DNA of 9,708 nt from NCBI GenBank assembly GCA_009916335.1, contig SAAR01000121.1:1-9708 (forward strand). Direction: 5' to 3'. Of the stretch, positions 1 to 5,946 are shown piece by piece. Source of the stretch: Erysipelotrichia bacterium (lineage in GTDB: Bacteria; Bacillota_I; Bacilli_A; Erysipelotrichales; Erysipelotrichaceae). The notes under the pieces are model-generated. The model saw only the letters and a program-made list of their open reading frames with translations. It did no database searches and was not told where the DNA came from. The first letter of the stretch is position 1. The number at the start of each line of letters is the position of its first letter. The translations under genes and the position numbers were made by a program.

Positions 1-2
1 AC

Positions 3-302
3 ATTATATGGGTATATGGTGATGACTCCCTTTCCCGATATAATGGTGTAGTTATTCTTGGTAATCAGATTAGCCCCTACAATGTAAAGGAAAAGGATGG
101 ACTATCATATACCGACTTTAACAGGACAGTGGCAGATGCTCTTGCCAATGAATCCATCTTAGATATGCAGGGCATTACAGAAGCAATCAGTCGCTACTAT
201 TATCGCAACAACGAGAGCTTTGAAGGAATTTCTATCGTTCCCGAATATCAGGATAGATTTGAAAAATTAGCAGAGGAAGCAATAGAATATTACCAAAATT
301 AA
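3..302 (+). CDS. 3' part of an unrecognised gene, possible antitoxin partner of the downstream AbiEii-like toxin
   Basis: An open frame runs in from the left edge and ends at TAA 300-302, giving 99 residues with no start inside the window. The visible part contains WVYGDDSLSRYNGVVILG, a middle stretch NESILDMQGITEAISRYYY, and an acidic helical tail ending EKLAEEAIEYYQN. No transmembrane segment or known catalytic motif is visible. I do not recognise the family with certainty. The case for an antitoxin is positional: in AbiE systems the antitoxin gene directly precedes the nucleotidyltransferase gene and is co-transcribed with it, and here the stop lies only 13 bases before the next start, with the ribosome binding site adjoining the stop. 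Codons such as CCC, AGC, CAG and GAC are more frequent than in the aromatic operon, which fits a gene of different origin. The reading frame is secure; the function is inferred. Confidence 0.55.
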   Translation: MIWVYGDDSLSRYNGVVILGNQISPYNVKEKDGLSYTDFNRTVADALANESILDMQGITEAISRYYYRNNESFEGISIVPEYQDRFEKLAEEAIEYYQN

Positions 303-315
303 GAGGTGATTTTTA

Positions 316-1041
316 ATGAATATTACAGCTGAAGAAAAACTGATGTATGAAGTAATGAAAGCTATATATGATAGTGGGATTCCTATTAGTTTTAAAGGTT
401 CTATGGTGCTTAAAGCCTGTCTAATAGAAGCAGGGTTCACTGAAGATACTCGACATACCGTAGATATAGATGCAAACTGGAATTCTAATACGACACCTAC
501 AGCCGAGCAAATGGTTAAATCTTTACAAAGTGCCATTGAAAAATATGGTATTGATTTAGAAGTTAGCATTTATAGAATGTATGCAGAAGGTCGTTCTGCA
601 GGTTTTGAACTGGCTGATAGAGAATCGGGCGAAATACTCTTTTCTATGGATATTGATGTAAACCGTCCCATTCCTCCTACAAAACTTTATGAGGTGGAAG
701 GATTGCATTTTCGTGGTGTATCTCATTCTCAAATGATAGCCGATAAGATTTCCATAATCTCTACTGACAAGGTATTCCGTAGAATAAAAGATGTTGTAGA
801 CCTGTATTACATTTCAAAGGTTTATGATTTTGATAAAGCAGATGTTATTCAAACACTGAAAAACAGCAAAAAAAACTTGGATACCTTTCATGGCTTTCTT
901 CATAGAATTGAGGATTTGCAACATTCTTATGAAAAATTTCGCTTTACAGGTGGTGTGAACAAACCATCGTTTGAGGAAGTATATCGTACAGTAAAACTAT
1001 ATATCAAAGATGTTCTTCCCAAAGAAAACACAGAACTTTAG
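316..1041 (+). CDS. AbiEii/AbiGii-type nucleotidyltransferase toxin
   Basis: A 241-residue protein with the motif series of the AbiEii branch of the nucleotidyltransferase fold. A GS motif sits at residues 28-29 (FKGSMVLKA), followed by a VDID metal-binding pair (D50, D52), another acidic MDID segment (D112, D114), a MIADK motif with K144, and RRIKDVVDLYYI at 155-166 carrying the family's R-x-KD-x-x-D signature. In type IV toxin-antitoxin systems such proteins are cytosolic toxins that transfer nucleotides to RNA targets and are counteracted by an antitoxin from the preceding gene; many act in phage defence. The start at 316 is supported by the purine-rich AAGAGGTGAT at 301-310, just after the preceding stop, so the two genes are probably translationally coupled. 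The length is at the short end for the family but all motifs are present, so it looks intact. Such genes are common cargo of integrative elements; no integrase or att site is visible here. The exact RNA target cannot be told from sequence. Confidence 0.8.
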   Translation: MNITAEEKLMYEVMKAIYDSGIPISFKGSMVLKACLIEAGFTEDTRHTVDIDANWNSNTTPTAEQMVKSLQSAIEKYGIDLEVSIYRMYAEGRSAGFELADRESGEILFSMDIDVNRPIPPTKLYEVEGLHFRGVSHSQMIADKISIISTDKVFRRIKDVVDLYYISKVYDFDKADVIQTLKNSKKNLDTFHGFLHRIEDLQHSYEKFRFTGGVNKPSFEEVYRTVKLYIKDVLPKENTEL

Positions 1042-1349
1042 AACAATAAACAAAATTAATATCACATATTTTGAGGAAGTGATACGTATAAAAAAACAAA
1101 AGAAAAAGATAAAATTTAACGTCTTGAAAAAAATGTAGGTTTTATAATCCTAAGCGTTTAACTCTAGTTTCTTAGATTACAACATAAAGGAATGCCGTTT
1201 GTGCATTTTTCAATCGCATAATATATTGTTCTATTATATTTTTTCAAACAAGTAACGCAGAATATTGATGAATATCCTTTTGTTTGGAAAATACTAGCAC
1301 CCATTTTAAAATAAGATTCCTCTCACATTATGAAAAAAATCTTATTTAG
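1042..1349. other. Non-coding gap between convergent genes
   Basis: About 308 very AT-rich bases lie between the AbiEii-like gene and aroD, which converge. I see no convincing gene. An imperfect stem-loop pairs AATCCTAAG (1147-1155) with CTTAGATT (1171-1178), enclosing a smaller AACT/AGTT dyad, with no T-run after it. An AATATA/TATATT pair lies around 1220-1241 and is followed by T6; it is too AT-rich to call a terminator with confidence. A minus-strand 46-codon frame at 1164-1304 is discussed as rejected. No tRNA, integrase or insertion-sequence end is recognisable, although a change from accessory to core DNA could fall here. Confidence 0.6.
1309..1347 (-). terminator. Putative weak terminator after aroD
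   Basis: On the minus strand, two bases after the aroD stop codon, a perfect 10-bp inverted repeat AAATAAGATT / AATCTTATTT (1338-1347 with 1309-1318) encloses a 19-base loop, and the distal arm runs into TTTTAAAA. The stem is almost entirely A-T and the U-tract is short, so termination would be weak. The position immediately behind the gene and the perfect arms are the case for it. Confidence 0.4.
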
Positions 1350-2111
1350 TTATCGTGATTTATGTAGAATCGTTAATACCGTTTTTAATTCTTTCACATT
1401 GATTTGTCCAGGTGCACTTGCAAGTTTTACTGCACCAAACGTTAAACAACTACCAAACACTTCTCCTGCTAAACGAGAAATGACACCATCACTTGCCATT
1501 GACATTGTGATGATTGGACGATCTGCGTATTTTTCAGACATATCCAACGTTGCTTGCAAAAGGGTTAATACATCACGTTTACAAGTTGGCATGAAAGCAA
1601 TCTTACAAATATCTGCATTTCTTTCTTGCATTAACTGTAAACGTGAAATAATTTCATCATAACTTGGCGTTTTATCAAAATCATGATTTGACATAACGAC
1701 AAAGACATGATGTGCATGTGCAAAATCGACAATTTCCTTAACTTCACTTTCGCCGATGAAACATTCCACATCAATCAAATCGCACTTGCCACTTGCAATA
1801 ATTGCTTTATTTAAGGCTACATAAGCTGTTTTTTCAATCGCTTTTTCGCCACCTTCCTTTGCTGTTCTAAACGTTGCTAAAACAGGCGTATCCGCCAACA
1901 TTGTATAGACTAGTTTTGCTGCTTCAATCGCTTTTTCAAAATCCATAATAGCATCGAAATAATCCATACGCCATTCAATCACATCATAATCAAGACCTGC
2001 TAAATCATTGATTTCCTTTTCTAAATCATCGAGTGTTTTCCCCATAATAGCAATACATATTTTAGGCATTCCTTCCCCTAATACTACATTTTTTACACTA
2101 ACTGTTTTCAT
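1350..2111 (-). CDS. aroD: Type I 3-dehydroquinate dehydratase
   Basis: A 253-residue cytosolic enzyme of the shikimate pathway, converting 3-dehydroquinate to 3-dehydroshikimate through a Schiff-base lysine. The residues expected from the enteric type I enzymes are present at the same numbers: E46 and R48 in EWRMDYF, R82 in TFRT, the general acid/base H143 in MSNHDF, Schiff-base K170 in CKIAFMP, R213 in ISRLAGEVFGS, and S232 and Q236 in ASAPGQI. Length is normal for the family and the gene looks intact. The ATG at 2111 is supported by AAAGGAG at 2123-2129, 11 bases upstream. The gene is transcribed divergently from the aroE-tyrA operon, so its product feeds shikimate dehydrogenase encoded there while escaping the leader-based attenuator on the plus strand. 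No confident promoter was found; a possible -10 TATAAA at 2233-2238 would place the dyad at 2241-2255 inside its 17-bp spacer. Confidence 0.96.
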   Translation of the reverse strand: MKTVSVKNVVLGEGMPKICIAIMGKTLDDLEKEINDLAGLDYDVIEWRMDYFDAIMDFEKAIEAAKLVYTMLADTPVLATFRTAKEGGEKAIEKTAYVALNKAIIASGKCDLIDVECFIGESEVKEIVDFAHAHHVFVVMSNHDFDKTPSYDEIISRLQLMQERNADICKIAFMPTCKRDVLTLLQATLDMSEKYADRPIITMSMASDGVISRLAGEVFGSCLTFGAVKLASAPGQINVKELKTVLTILHKSR

Positions 2112-2240
2112 GATTACTCACGCTCCTTTACACATCTTGTCAAGCTAGATGATATGATTCTTTTATGTATGCACCACACTTTTTTGTTTTTATACACTTA
2201 CAAAAACAGACTCATTATTTTATTTTGTATGTTTTATAGC

Positions 2241-2269
2241 GTATACTAAGTATACTATTGTTAGCTAAC
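2241..2269. promoter_or_regulatory. Two adjacent perfect dyads between aroD and the aromatic operon
   Basis: GTATACTAAGTATAC at 2241-2255 is a perfect dyad with 7-base arms around one central base. Five bases away, GTTAGCTAAC at 2260-2269 is a perfect 10-bp palindrome. Both lie in the divergent intergenic region, about 130 bp upstream of aroD and about 130 bp upstream of the operon promoter. This suits a repressor or activator site, perhaps for aroD, because a minus-strand TATAAA follows directly. No sequence-specific regulator is recognised; it does not match the TyrR box I know (TGTAAA-N6-TTTACA). Confidence 0.4.
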
Positions 2270-2357
2270 TACCACAAGAGAAAATCCCTTACTCCCTAAT
2301 ACTTATAAGCATCAACTAAGTAAACACACTCACTTCATGAGAATGATCTTATTACTG

Positions 2358-2379
2358 TAAATTTTTTCATAAATTTATG
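2358..2379. promoter_or_regulatory. AT-rich palindrome upstream of the operon promoter
   Basis: CATAAATTTATG at 2368-2379 is a perfect 12-bp palindrome. It overlaps another inverted repeat, TAAATTT (2358-2364) with AAATTTA (2371-2377), and is followed by a T7 tract. The block ends about 20 bp before the -35 box at 2400. It could be an operator or an UP-element-like A/T tract that strengthens the promoter; the sequence alone does not decide. Confidence 0.35.
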
Positions 2380-2399
2380 ATATTTTTTTCATTTAATAA

Positions 2400-2428
2400 T
2401 TGCTTTCCTTACATACATGCGTTATAAT
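2400..2428 (+). promoter_or_regulatory. Promoter of the aromatic leader and operon
   Basis: A consensus -10 box TATAAT lies at 2423-2428, with TTGCTT at 2400-2405 as the -35 (first three bases match) and a 17-bp spacer. Transcription would begin near 2435, about 18 bases before the leader peptide start, giving a leader transcript of roughly 170 bases before aroE. Confidence 0.75.
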
Positions 2429-2452
2429 AAAGGACATATAAGGAGATTACTT

Positions 2453-2503
2453 ATGAACTCATTATTAAATATTTTAAATAAAGGATTTTATTTTTATAAC
2501 TAA
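2453..2503 (+). CDS. Phe/Tyr leader peptide of an attenuator
   Basis: A 16-codon frame encodes MNSLLNILNKGFYFYN. Four consecutive control-type codons, TTT TAT TTT TAT (2486-2497), give Phe-Tyr-Phe-Tyr just before the end. A strong ribosome binding site, AAGGAG at 2440-2445, lies 7 bases upstream of the ATG, and a TATAAT promoter precedes it. The stop at 2501-2503 is followed within three bases by a hairpin and then by an intrinsic terminator before aroE. This is the arrangement of ribosome-mediated attenuators such as those of pheA and trp operons in enterobacteria. Shortage of charged tRNA-Phe or tRNA-Tyr would stall the ribosome and change downstream folding, allowing read-through into genes that make both amino acids. 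There is no Trp codon. The peptide itself is unlikely to have another role. The coding signals are seen directly; the mechanism is inferred. Confidence 0.82.
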   Translation: MNSLLNILNKGFYFYN

Positions 2504-2505
2504 CC

Positions 2506-2535
2506 ACCCTGTTTATTAAACAATTTATTCAGGGT
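2506..2535 (+). promoter_or_regulatory. Leader hairpin, proposed segments 1 and 2 of the attenuator
   Basis: ACCCTG (2506-2511) pairs perfectly with CAGGGT (2530-2535) around an 18-base AT loop, starting two bases after the leader peptide stop. These are the only GC-rich arms in the leader. Part of the distal arm (CA, 2530-2531) can alternatively join TTCA/TGAA pairing with the region that forms the terminator, so this hairpin and that alternative exclude each other. Confidence 0.55.
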
Positions 2536-2540
2536 TTTCA

Positions 2541-2574
2541 TGAAGCATTGACGTATCTTGTTGATGTTTTTTTT
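2541..2574 (+). terminator. Intrinsic terminator in the aromatic operon leader
   Basis: CATTGAC (2546-2552) pairs with GTTGATG (2560-2566) around the loop GTATCTT, with two G-U pairs. GAAG (2542-2545) extends the stem into the eight-base T-run at 2567-2574. It lies inside the untranslated leader, 33 bases before the aroE-aroK start, so any transcript reaching the genes must read through it. An alternative fold pairs CAAT...TTCA (2521-2524, 2528-2531) with TGAA...ATTG (2541-2544, 2547-2550) and would destroy the stem, a candidate antiterminator. Confidence 0.72.
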
Positions 2575-2607
2575 ATTAGTTTATAGTAATCAGTAAAGGA
2601 GAAGCTT

Positions 2608-3885
2608 ATGAGAAAAGGGTTAATAGGAGCCGATTTAACAAACAATTTCACAAAATTAGTAAGTGAAAAATTCGCTTTTAATGACTATGAAATGGTGGAG
2701 ATGAAGCAAGAACAATTGTTTTCCTTATTGCAAAGTAAAGACTTTGAGTGCATCAATATTACATCGCCTTATAAAAAAGATGTATTACCATATATTGATG
2801 TATTAAGTGAGAATGCACAAGCAATTTTAGCCGTTGATACGATTGTCAATCGTGATGGTATCTTATATGGATATAACACAGATTACAGTGCCTTTATGTA
2901 TATGATCAACAAGCATTCCATCTCACTAGCGAATAAAAAAATACTTATCTTAGGAAATGGTGGTACCTGTGCTGCACTAAAAGTTGCTGCACAAAGATTA
3001 GGGGCTAAAGAAATTGTGGTTGTCGATATTGAGGAGAGTGAGGGAGCGATCTCTTATATTGATTGCTTTGCTCAACACTTAGATAGTGAAATTCTCATTA
3101 ATACATCACCAATTGGCATGTCCCCAGATATTGATAATGCACCCATTGACATAAATTTATTTTATCAATGTGAAACTGTTATTGATTTAATTTACAATCC
3201 CATTCTAACAAAACTAGGTTTTGATGCACAGGAATGTGGAATAAAACGTATAATCGGTATGGAAATGCTAGTAGCACAAACAAAATATGCCGTAGAAATA
3301 TTCACAGGAAAAGCAATTGATGATGCTTGTGTCAATCGTGTGCTTCATGAAATGCTCGTTGAACAAAGTAATATTGTTTTAATCGGTATGCCTAGTGCAG
3401 GAAAAACAACGATTGGAAAAAGGTTAGAAAAAAGACTAGGTAAAACATTTATCGACTTAGATGATGTCGTTGTTGAAAAAGCGAAAATACCAATTCCTGA
3501 AATATTCGCTAAATCAAAAGAAGCAGGTTTTCGCAAGTTAGAATCAATGGTTGCTTTAGAGTTATCTTGTTTAAACAACTGTGTCATCAGTACTGGTGGT
3601 GGAACGATTAAAAACAAAAGCAATATGGACTACTTACGCTTGAATGGTATAACGATTTTCATTGATCGTGATTTAGATAAGCTTGTTAGTGCTGATCCTA
3701 ATCGCCCTCTTTCATCAAGTAAAGAGGCATTACGCATCTTGCATGAAGAACGTCGACCATTATATCAAAAATATGCGTCAGCAACTGTCTTAAACAATTC
3801 GCAAATAGAAGAAAGTGTTGAAGAAATTATCAATGCATATTATCAGATTACCCAACAAGTAGTCAATGAAACATACAATATATAA
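2608..3885 (+). CDS. aroE-aroK: Shikimate dehydrogenase-shikimate kinase fusion
   Basis: A 425-residue bifunctional protein performing two successive shikimate pathway steps: NADPH-dependent reduction of dehydroshikimate, then ATP-dependent phosphorylation to shikimate 3-phosphate. The AroE part (about 1-250) shows NITSPYKK with catalytic K56, GYNTD with D92, the dinucleotide loop GNGGT at 116-120, NTSPIGM at 165-171, DLIYNPILT, and GMEMLVAQ. The AroK part (about 254-415) shows a Walker A GMPSAGKT at 260-267, FIDLDD at 281-286, GFRKLES with R309, a GGG motif at 330-332, and an NRPL...ERRPLY lid region. Two substrate-binding positions in AroE are unusual: the usual H-S-x-S-P segment reads NNFT, and the Asn of the GAxNT motif is Asp (AVDT, D77). 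The start is supported by AAAGGAG at 2595-2601. It is the first gene of the operon, behind the attenuator, and is followed 14 bases later by the first DAHP synthase. Confidence 0.93.
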   Translation: MRKGLIGADLTNNFTKLVSEKFAFNDYEMVEMKQEQLFSLLQSKDFECINITSPYKKDVLPYIDVLSENAQAILAVDTIVNRDGILYGYNTDYSAFMYMINKHSISLANKKILILGNGGTCAALKVAAQRLGAKEIVVVDIEESEGAISYIDCFAQHLDSEILINTSPIGMSPDIDNAPIDINLFYQCETVIDLIYNPILTKLGFDAQECGIKRIIGMEMLVAQTKYAVEIFTGKAIDDACVNRVLHEMLVEQSNIVLIGMPSAGKTTIGKRLEKRLGKTFIDLDDVVVEKAKIPIPEIFAKSKEAGFRKLESMVALELSCLNNCVISTGGGTIKNKSNMDYLRLNGITIFIDRDLDKLVSADPNRPLSSSKEALRILHEERRPLYQKYASATVLNNSQIEESVEEIINAYYQITQQVVNETYNI

Positions 3886-3899
3886 GAGGAGGAAATAGT

Positions 3900-4919
3900 A
3901 TGATTATTACAATTAAAAAGAATGCAGATCAAAAAGAGGTAAAAACATTAATCGCTAATTTAGAAAAGCGTGGTGTTAAAGCAGTAGAAATTGAAGGTAG
4001 TGATTTTAATGTCTTTGGTTTAACAGGGGATACATCAAGTATTGATGAAAAAGCCATTAAAGCATATCCATGTGTGGAAAACGTAGTGCGTGTGGCTGCG
4101 AAATACAAACTAGCCAATCGCATGTTTCACCCAGAGGATACCATTTTCGATATAAATGGCATCAAAATTGGTGGTAAAGAAAACGTAGTTGTCATCGGTG
4201 GTCCTTGTTCCATAGAAAACAGAGAAATGATTATTGATTTAGCAAAAGAAGTAAAACAAGCTGGTGGTAAAATGCTAAGAGGTGGAGCATACAAACCTAG
4301 AACTAGTCCTTATGCATTTCAAGGAATGCGTACAGAGGGGATTTTAGCAATGGTAGAAGCAAGAGAAAAAACAGGCTTACCAATTGTTACTGAGTTAATG
4401 GGAGAAGCACAAATTGACGAATTTGAAAAATATGTTGATATTATTCAAATCGGTGCAAGAAATATGCAAAACTTTGAACTATTAAAAGAAGTAGGAAAAA
4501 GAACTACAAAACCTGTTTTATTAAAACGTGGTTTCTCTAATACGATTGATGAATGGATTATGAGTGCAGAATACATAATGGCAAATGGAAATCCTAATGT
4601 CATTTTCTGTGAACGTGGAATCCGTACATTTGAAACAGAAACAAGAAATACCTTAGATTTAAGTGTGATTCCAATTATTAAAGAAAAAACACATTTACCA
4701 ATTATCATTGATCCATCTCATGCAACAGGTGATTGGAAATTAGTGGAAGCTGCTTCACTAGCTGCTGTTGCTGCTGGTGCTGATGGTTTGATTATCGAAG
4801 TCCACGACAATCCAGAATGTGCATTAAGTGATGGAGCACAATGCTTAAAACCAAAGAAATTTGCTTCATTGATTGAAAAAGCAAGAGCTATCGCCCAAGT
4901 GATTGGCAGAGATATATAG
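3900..4919 (+). CDS. aroF: DAHP synthase, type I beta, first tandem copy
   Basis: A 339-residue 3-deoxy-7-phosphoheptulonate synthase, which condenses phosphoenolpyruvate and erythrose 4-phosphate at the entry to the shikimate pathway. The N-terminal 65 or so residues form the ferredoxin-like regulatory domain seen in the Thermotoga-type enzyme; the barrel follows RMFHPED. Metal ligands expected for the family are C103 (GGPCS), H274 (DPSHATG), E300 (IIEVHDNPE) and D311 (LSDGAQ). Phosphoenolpyruvate-binding stretches include RGGAYKPRTSP at 127-137, IGARNMQN, LLKRG and ERGIRTFE. AGGAGG at 3887-3892 sits 7 bases before the start, the best ribosome binding site of the operon. Catalytic parts agree closely with the second copy, but the regulatory domain differs: positions 29 and 31 are Val and Ile where the next copy has His and Ser. 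As I recall, these are the tyrosine-binding residues of the Thermotoga enzyme, so this copy may be insensitive to tyrosine or tuned to another effector. Confidence 0.95.
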   Translation: MIITIKKNADQKEVKTLIANLEKRGVKAVEIEGSDFNVFGLTGDTSSIDEKAIKAYPCVENVVRVAAKYKLANRMFHPEDTIFDINGIKIGGKENVVVIGGPCSIENREMIIDLAKEVKQAGGKMLRGGAYKPRTSPYAFQGMRTEGILAMVEAREKTGLPIVTELMGEAQIDEFEKYVDIIQIGARNMQNFELLKEVGKRTTKPVLLKRGFSNTIDEWIMSAEYIMANGNPNVIFCERGIRTFETETRNTLDLSVIPIIKEKTHLPIIIDPSHATGDWKLVEAASLAAVAAGADGLIIEVHDNPECALSDGAQCLKPKKFASLIEKARAIAQVIGRDI

Positions 4920-4929
4920 GAGTTCTCTT

Positions 4930-5946
4930 ATGATTATTACATTCAAAAAAGATGTGCCACGAAGTGAAGTGGAAAAACTGATCCATACGATTGAACAAAA
5001 AGGTTTAAAAGTACACTCTAGTATTGGTGCCGATTACCAAGTATATGGTATTATTGGTGATACTACAATTCTTGATGAAAAGGTACTACGTTCCAATCAT
5101 TTTGTAGAGGAAGTAACTCGTGTTTCTTCCCCTTACAAAAAAGCAAGTCGTATGTTTCACCCTGAAGATAGTATTATTGATGTTGGTGGCATTAAGGTTG
5201 GTGGCAAAGAGGCAATCGTAGTTATTGGAGGCCCTTGTTCAGTAGAAGGAGAAGCCCCTTTAATGAATATTGCACAAGCAGTAAAAAAGGCAGGAGCGAG
5301 CATGCTTAGAGGAGGAGCATATAAACCTAGAACGAGTCCGTATGCATTTCAAGGCATGGAAAGTGAAGGAATTCAATGTTTACGCAATGCTAAACAAGCG
5401 ACAAACTTACCAATTGTTTCTGAATTAATGGATAAAGATCAACTACCTGAATTTATTGAAAATGTAGACTTAATTCAAGTTGGTGCTAGAAACATGCAAA
5501 ACTTCGCTTTATTAAAAGCATTAGGAAAAATTAATAAACCGATTCTTTTAAAAAGAGGATTATCGAATACGATGGAAGAATGGTTAATGGCAGCGGAATA
5601 TATTATGGCAGGAGGGAATGAAAACGTCATTTTATGTGAACGTGGGATTCGTACCTTTGAAAAATATACAAGAAACACTTTGGATTTAAGTGTCATTCCG
5701 ATTATTAAAAAACGTTCTCACTTACCTATTATCATTGATCCCTCTCATGCAACAGGTGATTGGGAACTTGTAGAAAGTATGTCTTTAGCAGCGATTGCCG
5801 CTGGGGCTGATGGTTTAATTATTGAAGTTCATGATAATCCAGAATGTGCATGGAGTGATGGTGCACAATCTTTAAAACCTGAAAAATTTAAACAAGTAAT
5901 TGAAAAGGGTAGAAAGATTGCCCATGTCATTGGGAGGGATATGTAA
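4930..5946 (+). CDS. aroF: DAHP synthase, type I beta, second tandem copy
   Basis: A 338-residue paralogue of the preceding gene, catalysing the same entry reaction. The ferredoxin-like N-terminal domain (1-65) precedes the barrel, and metal ligands C103, H273, E299 and D310 are all present, with RGGAYKPRTSP, VGARNMQN, LLKRG and ERGIRTFE conserved. I chose the ATG at 4930 rather than an in-frame ATG at 4903. The former has TAGGAG at 4917-4922 seven bases upstream, and its product aligns with the first copy from residue 1 (MIITFKK against MIITIKK), whereas the earlier start would lie inside the preceding gene. H29 and S31 in GLKVHSSIG match the residues I recall as the tyrosine-binding pair of the Thermotoga enzyme, so this copy is the better candidate for tyrosine feedback control. 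Its stop overlaps the aroA start by one base (TAATG). Tandem duplication followed by divergence is the simplest origin. Confidence 0.95.
   Translation: MIITFKKDVPRSEVEKLIHTIEQKGLKVHSSIGADYQVYGIIGDTTILDEKVLRSNHFVEEVTRVSSPYKKASRMFHPEDSIIDVGGIKVGGKEAIVVIGGPCSVEGEAPLMNIAQAVKKAGASMLRGGAYKPRTSPYAFQGMESEGIQCLRNAKQATNLPIVSELMDKDQLPEFIENVDLIQVGARNMQNFALLKALGKINKPILLKRGLSNTMEEWLMAAEYIMAGGNENVILCERGIRTFEKYTRNTLDLSVIPIIKKRSHLPIIIDPSHATGDWELVESMSLAAIAAGADGLIIEVHDNPECAWSDGAQSLKPEKFKQVIEKGRKIAHVIGRDM

Noticed and set aside
970..1080. Direct repeat TTTGAGGAAGT at 970-980 and 1070-1080, exactly 100 bases apart
   Set aside because: Eleven bases of purine-rich sequence can recur by chance, the flanks diverge, and one copy is inside the toxin coding sequence.
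1164..1304. Minus-strand 46-codon frame downstream of aroD with several cysteines
   Set aside because: An AGGAA lies upstream but about 12 bases from the ATG, the product resembles nothing I know, and the frame sits in AT-rich non-coding sequence. Chance is likely.
2138..2143. Consensus TTGACA on the minus strand upstream of aroD
   Set aside because: The matching -10 position (2115-2120) reads TGAGTA and lies between the ribosome binding site and the start codon, so it cannot serve as the aroD promoter.
2165..2239. Plus-strand 24-codon frame rich in Phe, Tyr and His in the aroD-operon gap
   Set aside because: It is tempting as a second aromatic leader, but there is no ribosome binding site or promoter before it and no terminator hairpin after it.
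2430..2607. T-box riboswitch in the operon leader
   Set aside because: The leader is only about 170 bases, contains no T-box sequence of the TGGNACCGCG type, and has a translated leader peptide instead.
4903..4929. Earlier ATG for the second DAHP synthase
   Set aside because: It lies inside the preceding gene, lacks a good ribosome binding site, and adds nine residues not shared with the paralogue; the ATG at 4930 has TAGGAG seven bases upstream.
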